Shown here: one piece after another, positions 5,999-10,044 of the stretch | How the letters are laid out: each line of letters starts with the position of its first letter | Numbering within the stretch: the first letter of the stretch is position 1 | From: DAOMFB01 sp035519355 | GTDB lineage: Bacteria > Acidobacteriota > Thermoanaerobaculia > UBA5066 | NCBI GenBank assembly: GCA_035519355.1 | Contig: DATIWM010000246.1 | Span: 1-10,044, forward strand | Direction: 5' to 3' | Length of the DNA stretch: 10,044 bases | The notes under the pieces: model-generated | Told to the model about the DNA's origin: nothing | Database searches by the model: none | The model's input: the letters and a program-made list of their open reading frames with translations, nothing else | Position numbers and translations under genes: made by a program

Positions 5999-7773
5999 GC
6001 CGAGACCTTCATGGACACCTCTTCGCCCAGGAACTCGAGGTCGCCGCCCGCGAACGCCTTCTCGAGAGCCCCCGTCACGGCCGGATCGAACGAGCGTCCC
6101 GCGAAACCCTGGATCCGCTCGATGACGTACGGAAGGGGCATCGCCTTCTGGTAGGGCCGCGTCGTCGTCATGGCGTCGAACGTGTCGGCCACGGCCACGA
6201 TCCGGGCGATCCGCGGGATCTCGGCCTCCTTCAGCCCGTCGGGGTACCCGCCCCCCGCCCACTTCTCGTGGTGGTTCCGGATGCCGGGCACGACGTCCTT
6301 GAGCTGGGGGATCTGCCCCATGATGATGGCGCCCTTCACGGGGTGCGACTTCATCACCTCGAACTCCTCGCTCGTCAGGGCCGTCGGCTTGCGCAGGATC
6401 CGGTCGTCGATCCCGATCTTCCCGACGTCGTGGAGGAGCGCCGCGAGGCGCACCGTCCGGATCTCCTCCGGCGTCATGTCCATGTGGCGCGCGATGACCA
6501 CGGCGTAGCGCGCCACGCGCTCGGAGTGGCCGCGGGTGTAGGGGTCCTTGGCGTCGATCGCGGCGGCCAGGGTCCGGATCGAATTGATGAAGAGTTCCTG
6601 GTTCTCGCGGGCGGCGAGACGGAGCTTCTCGACCGACTTCTCGATCGAGTCCGACATCGAGTTGAACGTCGCGGAGAGCTGCGCCAGCTCGTAGACGCCC
6701 CGGACCGGGACGCGCTGCTTGAAATGCCCGTCAGCGACCGAACGGACCTTCTCGACCAGATCCAGCACCGGACGCGACAGGAGCCGGGCGACGAGGAGGG
6801 CGACGACGCCGACGAGAACCAGCGCGAGGAGCGCCGCAGAGGTCGAGATCTGCGCCATCTGGGCCACCGCCGCAAAGGCGCTCTTCTCCTCGGTCTCGAC
6901 GATCACCCCCCAGTCCGTCGGCGACGGGACGGTGGCCAGCGTCCCGAGGACGCGCCGCGCCCCTTTTCCTTCGCCGCGGCTGTAGCTCTTGGTCACCCGG
7001 ACGGGCTGGACCATGAACTCCCGGACGAGGTCGATCTTCGAGAGGTCGTTCGACGGAAACGCCGAGGGGTCGCTCGAGAAGAGAAGATGGCCCTTGCGGT
7101 CGACGACGTAGGCGAGGACGCCGGCTCCCGCTGCGGCCGACTCCTGGCCCTCCGTCACGAAGTGCTTCTTCAGGGGCTCGAGGGAGACGAACGCGAGGAC
7201 GGCGCCGAGAGTCTCCTCCCCCCTCGATCCGACGGGCGCGGCGACGATCAGGCCGCCATCCGGATGGGATTTCGGGTAGACGGGCTCGGCGCTCCGCCAG
7301 GTCTGCCCCTTGACGGCCACGTTCAGGGCCTGGGTCAGCTTCTGCTCCAGTTCGGGGTCGACCGGGCCGGGCGGGGCCGTCGCGCCGACGCCGTCAAGGT
7401 CCACGACGCGAAGGAGCCGGATTCCCGAGCCCGAGAGGCTCTCCAGCGTTTCGTCGAGGAAGCGCGTCTTTCCGAGGGAGAAGAACGGGTCGATGTCCGC
7501 ACCCGAAGTGGTCGCGATCTCCCGGCCCAGTCGGATGCCGTCCGCCACCCGTGCGACATCCTTCTGGGAGTTCGCGAGGTAGCGTTCGATCCTGTCGGCC
7601 AACGTGACCGAGCTCCCCTTCAGGTACTTCTTCTCGGACGTCTCGAGGGCCTCCCGGTTGATTCCGATGAGGGAGAAGTGGAGACCGACGAGCGGGAGAA
7701 TGGAAACGACGAGCAGCGCGGCCACGAGCGCCGTCACGATACGGAGCCGGGGAAACAGCTCGACCGCCCTCAT
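5995..7773 (-). CDS. Membrane-bound dCache-HAMP-HD-GYP phosphodiesterase
   Basis: A 592-residue transmembrane sensor predicted to hydrolyse cyclic di-GMP (some relatives act on cGAMP) in response to an extracytoplasmic signal. Order: a short cytoplasmic N-terminus, transmembrane helix (about 11-33), a periplasmic region of about 275 residues with the double-Cache look (ending SPTDWGVIVETEEKSAF, 284-300), a second transmembrane helix (about 312-332), HAMP (about 330-385), a short linker helix, then the HD-GYP domain (about 395-590). Metal-site residues appear present: H416, H448-D449 with K452 (HDVGK), H477, H501-H502 (HHE) and D530. The signature is HHEKWAGGGYPDGL (501-514), where the usual Asp before the first Gly of the motif is Ala506. 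The ATG at 7773 makes a TGATG junction with aroB and puts the first helix right after a short N-terminus. An in-frame start further upstream would overlap aroB by about 160 bases and is less likely. The Cache ligand is unknown. Confidence 0.93.
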   Translation of the reverse strand: MRAVELFPRLRIVTALVAALLVVSILPLVGLHFSLIGINREALETSEKKYLKGSSVTLADRIERYLANSQKDVARVADGIRLGREIATTSGADIDPFFSLGKTRFLDETLESLSGSGIRLLRVVDLDGVGATAPPGPVDPELEQKLTQALNVAVKGQTWRSAEPVYPKSHPDGGLIVAAPVGSRGEETLGAVLAFVSLEPLKKHFVTEGQESAAAGAGVLAYVVDRKGHLLFSSDPSAFPSNDLSKIDLVREFMVQPVRVTKSYSRGEGKGARRVLGTLATVPSPTDWGVIVETEEKSAFAAVAQMAQISTSAALLALVLVGVVALLVARLLSRPVLDLVEKVRSVADGHFKQRVPVRGVYELAQLSATFNSMSDSIEKSVEKLRLAARENQELFINSIRTLAAAIDAKDPYTRGHSERVARYAVVIARHMDMTPEEIRTVRLAALLHDVGKIGIDDRILRKPTALTSEEFEVMKSHPVKGAIIMGQIPQLKDVVPGIRNHHEKWAGGGYPDGLKEAEIPRIARIVAVADTFDAMTTTRPYQKAMPLPYVIERIQGFAGRSFDPAVTGALEKAFAGGDLEFLGEEVSMKVSA

Positions 7774-8885
7774 CAACCTTCGAAACGATTGTACGACGGC
7801 AGGTTGGCCGAAAAAGCCTCCGCCAGGTCCCGCGGGGTCACGCGCCGGAGCACCACGCGTCCCGGCTCCGCGAGGAGAACGGCGACGAGGCCTCCCCGGT
7901 CGGCCTTCTTGTCCGCGCCGAGCCGTGTCGTCCATCCCTCCCGCGCCGGCGGCGGCGGAAGGGGCGGCCGGACGAGGCCGACGATCCAGGCCCGCGCCGC
8001 CCCGGCCACCCGTGGCGCGAGCCCCGCGCGCGACTCGGAGAGGCGGAGGGCCGCGAGAAGGCCCCAGGCCACGGCCTCGCCGTGGGTCAGCCGGTATCCG
8101 GAAGCCGCCTCGAGGGCGTGGCCGACCGTATGCCCGAGGTTCAGGGCGAATCGGCGTCCGCGCCGCTCGAACGGGTCGGCCGCGACCACCGACGCCTTCA
8201 TCGCGAGCGACCGGCGGACCGCCTCGCCGACGGCTGCGGGATCCCGCCGGGCGAGCCCCGGAACGAGCCGCGGCATGGCCCGGTAGAACGCCCTGGAGAG
8301 GAGAGCGCTCTTCACGACCTCGGCCAGTCCCGACCGGAACGCCCGCGCCGGAAGGGTCGCGAGGACCGTCGGGTCGACGGCGACGAGCCGCGGCATGTGG
8401 AAGGCCCCGGCCAGGTTCTTCCCCGCCGGAAGGTCGACCGCGGTCTTTCCCCCCAGCGCGCTGTCGGCCGCCGCGAGGAGGGTCGTCGGCGCCTGGACGA
8501 CGGGGACGCCGCGGAGCGCGAGGGCGGCCGCGAGTCCCGCGACGTCGCCGACCGTCCCCCCGCCGAGGGCCACGAGCCCTCCGTCGCGCCTGAGGCCGCG
8601 TTCCGACAGCTCGGAAAGGAGACGCCCGAGGACGGCCCAGTTCTTCGCCGCTTCGCCGTCCGGGACGAGGAGGGGGCGGGGGTCGAGGTCGGCGCCCCGG
8701 GTCCCGGCGAGGAGGGACGCCCCGTGCCGGCGGAAGACCGGACGCGACGAAACGACGAACCAGCGCCCCGGCGCGATCCCGGACAGGCGCCTCCCGAGAA
8801 CGCGGAAGGCGCCGTCGCCGACGACCACCTCGGTCTGGGCGCCTCCGGCCCGGAAATGGAATCGTCCCGACGGGGACGCAGTCAC
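7773..8885 (-). CDS. aroB: 3-dehydroquinate synthase
   Basis: AroB converts DAHP to 3-dehydroquinate, the second step of the shikimate pathway, using NAD+ and a divalent metal in the cytosol. The 370-residue protein shows GGGTVGDVAG (108-117) for NAD binding, APTTLLA (132-138), GGKTAVD (145-151), GKN (155-157), and the zinc ligands E189 (GLAEVVK), H252 (GHTVGH) and H268 (THGE). Near the C-terminus is the DKK motif (325-327). Length fits the family. The start is GTG at 8885, overlapping the aspS stop as GTGA, with AAGGG four bases upstream. The open frame runs much further upstream only as an out-of-frame reading of aspS. Several hydrophobic positions are Ala-rich (for example LLAAADSALGG), which fits the high GC. 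No other shikimate gene is in the window. Confidence 0.95.
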   Translation of the reverse strand: MTASPSGRFHFRAGGAQTEVVVGDGAFRVLGRRLSGIAPGRWFVVSSRPVFRRHGASLLAGTRGADLDPRPLLVPDGEAAKNWAVLGRLLSELSERGLRRDGGLVALGGGTVGDVAGLAAALALRGVPVVQAPTTLLAAADSALGGKTAVDLPAGKNLAGAFHMPRLVAVDPTVLATLPARAFRSGLAEVVKSALLSRAFYRAMPRLVPGLARRDPAAVGEAVRRSLAMKASVVAADPFERRGRRFALNLGHTVGHALEAASGYRLTHGEAVAWGLLAALRLSESRAGLAPRVAGAARAWIVGLVRPPLPPPPAREGWTTRLGADKKADRGGLVAVLLAEPGRVVLRRVTPRDLAEAFSANLPSYNRFEG

Positions 8886-10044
8886 GCGCCCTTCGGCTTC
8901 ACCGCCAGCGCGATGCCGAGCTCCGAAAGCTGGGCCGGGTCGACCGGCCCGGGCGATTCGGTCATCAGGCAGGTGCCGGAGGCCGTCTTGGGGAAGGCGA
9001 TCACGTCCCGGATCGAGCTTCCGCCCGTCAGGATCATCAGGATCCGGTCGAGGCCGAGGGCGATGCCGCCGTGGGGCGGCGCCCCGAACCGGAAGGCGTC
9101 GAGGAGGAAGCCGAACTTCGCGCGCGCCTCGTCGGGGCCGATCCCGAGCCGGGAAAAGACGCGCGACTGGACGTCCGGGCGGTGGATCCGGATCGACCCG
9201 CCCCCCAGCTCCATCCCGTTCAGAACCACGTCGTACGCCCGCGCCTTGACGCGCCCCGGGTCGGATTCGAGGTACGGCAGGTCCTCCTCCCGCGGCGACG
9301 TGAACGGGTGGTGCATCGCGTACCACCTCTGGTCGTCCGGATGCCACTCCAGGAGGGGAAAGTCGGTGACCCAGAGGAAGTCGTAGCGCCCTTCGGGGAC
9401 CAGCTTTTCCTCGCGGGCGATCTGGACGCGCAGGGCGCCGAGGACGTCGTGGACCGATTTCGACTTCCCGGCCGCGATGAGTACGAGGTCCCCCTCCTTC
9501 GCGCCGAAGGACTGGCGGAGCCGTTCGACGGAGCCGTCGTCGAAGAATTTCTTCGAATTGGAATTCCACGGGGAGGCCGTCTTGACCCAGAAGAACCACT
9601 CCACGCCCGCCGCCTTCGCCCCCCTCTCGAGGTCGTCGAGGCGCTTGCGCGAGAACGAGCCTCCCCCGGGAACGCAAAGGCCCTTCACCTTCTCCACTTT
9701 CGAAGGAATCTTCTCTTCGAGCCCCGCGACGTCGCCGAGCTCCAGAGAGAACCGCGTGTCCGGGCGGTCGACGCCGTATCGATCCATCGCCTCGTCGAAC
9801 GTCATCCGCGGAAAAGGCGTCGGGCAGGAGATGCCATGGGCCGGGAAGACCTCTCCGAACAGCCTCTCGACGAGGCTGAAGACGGCTTCTTCCGAGGGGA
9901 AGGAGATCTCGAGGTCGACCTGGGTGAACTCGGGCTGGCGGTCGGCCCGGAGGTCCTCGTCCCTGAAGCAGCGGGCGATCTGGTAGTAGCGCTCCATGCC
10001 CGAGACCATCAGGAGCTGCTTGAAGAGCTGCGGCGACTGCGGCA
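8882..10044 (-). CDS. aspS: Aspartyl-tRNA synthetase, C-terminal part (5' end outside the window)
   Basis: A class II aminoacyl-tRNA synthetase charging tRNA-Asp (or also tRNA-Asn in non-discriminating forms). The frame is open to the right edge, starting at PQSPQLFKQLLMVSGMERYY, so the apparent ATG at 10009 is internal. The visible 386 residues include motif 2 (ARCFRDEDLRADRQPEFTQVDLE region, bases about 9913-9981). A GAD-type insertion typical of bacterial AspRS follows (about 9430-9760), then MHHPFTSP, LNGMELGGGSIRIHR, and motif 3 in GIALGLDRILMILTGG. The end reads IAFPKTASGTCLMTESPGP. The missing part is the N-terminal tRNA-binding OB fold and motif 1, so discriminating versus non-discriminating type cannot be judged here. 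It is the first visible gene of the minus-strand run, and its TGA overlaps the aroB GTG. Confidence 0.96.
   Translation of the reverse strand, partial: PQSPQLFKQLLMVSGMERYYQIARCFRDEDLRADRQPEFTQVDLEISFPSEEAVFSLVERLFGEVFPAHGISCPTPFPRMTFDEAMDRYGVDRPDTRFSLELGDVAGLEEKIPSKVEKVKGLCVPGGGSFSRKRLDDLERGAKAAGVEWFFWVKTASPWNSNSKKFFDDGSVERLRQSFGAKEGDLVLIAAGKSKSVHDVLGALRVQIAREEKLVPEGRYDFLWVTDFPLLEWHPDDQRWYAMHHPFTSPREEDLPYLESDPGRVKARAYDVVLNGMELGGGSIRIHRPDVQSRVFSRLGIGPDEARAKFGFLLDAFRFGAPPHGGIALGLDRILMILTGGSSIRDVIAFPKTASGTCLMTESPGPVDPAQLSELGIALAVKPKGA

Noticed and set aside
5999..6262. Longer start for the TPR gene inside the HD-GYP gene
   Set aside because: It would bury the hydrophobic signal sequence mid-protein and adds only Arg/Gly-rich residues.
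6268..8286. A plus-strand open frame of 672 codons antisense to the HD-GYP gene and aroB
   Set aside because: Its product is dominated by Arg, Gly, Asp and Glu with no recognisable domain, while the opposite strand encodes two clear protein families. It is a by-product of high GC.
8886..9677. N-terminal extension of aroB through aspS
   Set aside because: The residues are shadow-like, and the GTG at 8885 gives a normal AroB length and a GTGA overlap with the aspS stop.

Overview
The window looks like a chromosomal housekeeping region of a very GC-rich bacterium. Coding density is close to 100%. Almost every gene junction is an overlap of 1 to 8 bases, the third codon position is overwhelmingly G or C, and two of the predicted starts are GTG or TTG. 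The protein repertoire (bacterial-type AspRS with a GAD-type insertion, AroB, FtsY without an acidic domain, RibD/RibE, HemW, a dCache HD-GYP protein, a stand-alone roadblock protein) is Gram-negative-like. It would fit Acidobacteriota or a deltaproteobacterial-type lineage, but the phylum is inference and cannot be fixed from sequence reading alone.

Layout. A plus-strand amino acid permease gene enters from the left edge and ends at 1005. Everything else is on the minus strand and reads right to left as one compact run of nine genes: aspS (enters from the right edge, ends 8882), aroB (8885-7773), an HD-GYP sensor phosphodiesterase (7773-5995), a TPR lipoprotein (5998-5213), a roadblock/LC7 protein (5216-4866), ftsY (4838-3912), ribD (3919-2810), ribE (2799-2158) and hemW (2161-1010). 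The junctions are GTGA, TGATG, ATGA, ATGA, a 27-base gap, an 8-base overlap, a 10-base gap and TTGA. These suggest one polycistronic unit with translational coupling. No stretch over about 30 bases lacks a gene, and no RNA gene, mobile element, CRISPR array or convincing promoter was seen.

Function. The run mixes translation (aspS), aromatic amino acid biosynthesis (aroB), membrane protein targeting (ftsY), flavin synthesis (ribD, ribE) and heme trafficking (hemW). In the middle sit three tightly coupled genes that are not housekeeping in the usual sense: a membrane sensor with an HD-GYP output domain, a TPR lipoprotein and a roadblock protein. This trio is the best candidate for an undescribed module, perhaps linked to cell polarity, pili or envelope signalling. 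That reading is a hypothesis. Other points worth checking are a Gln-to-Leu change in the conserved TGQN stretch of FtsY, an Asp-to-Ala change in the HD-GYP signature motif, 8-base G/C homopolymers inside conserved hemW and ribD motifs, and an 8-bp tandem duplication that spans both stop codons of the convergent permease/hemW pair.
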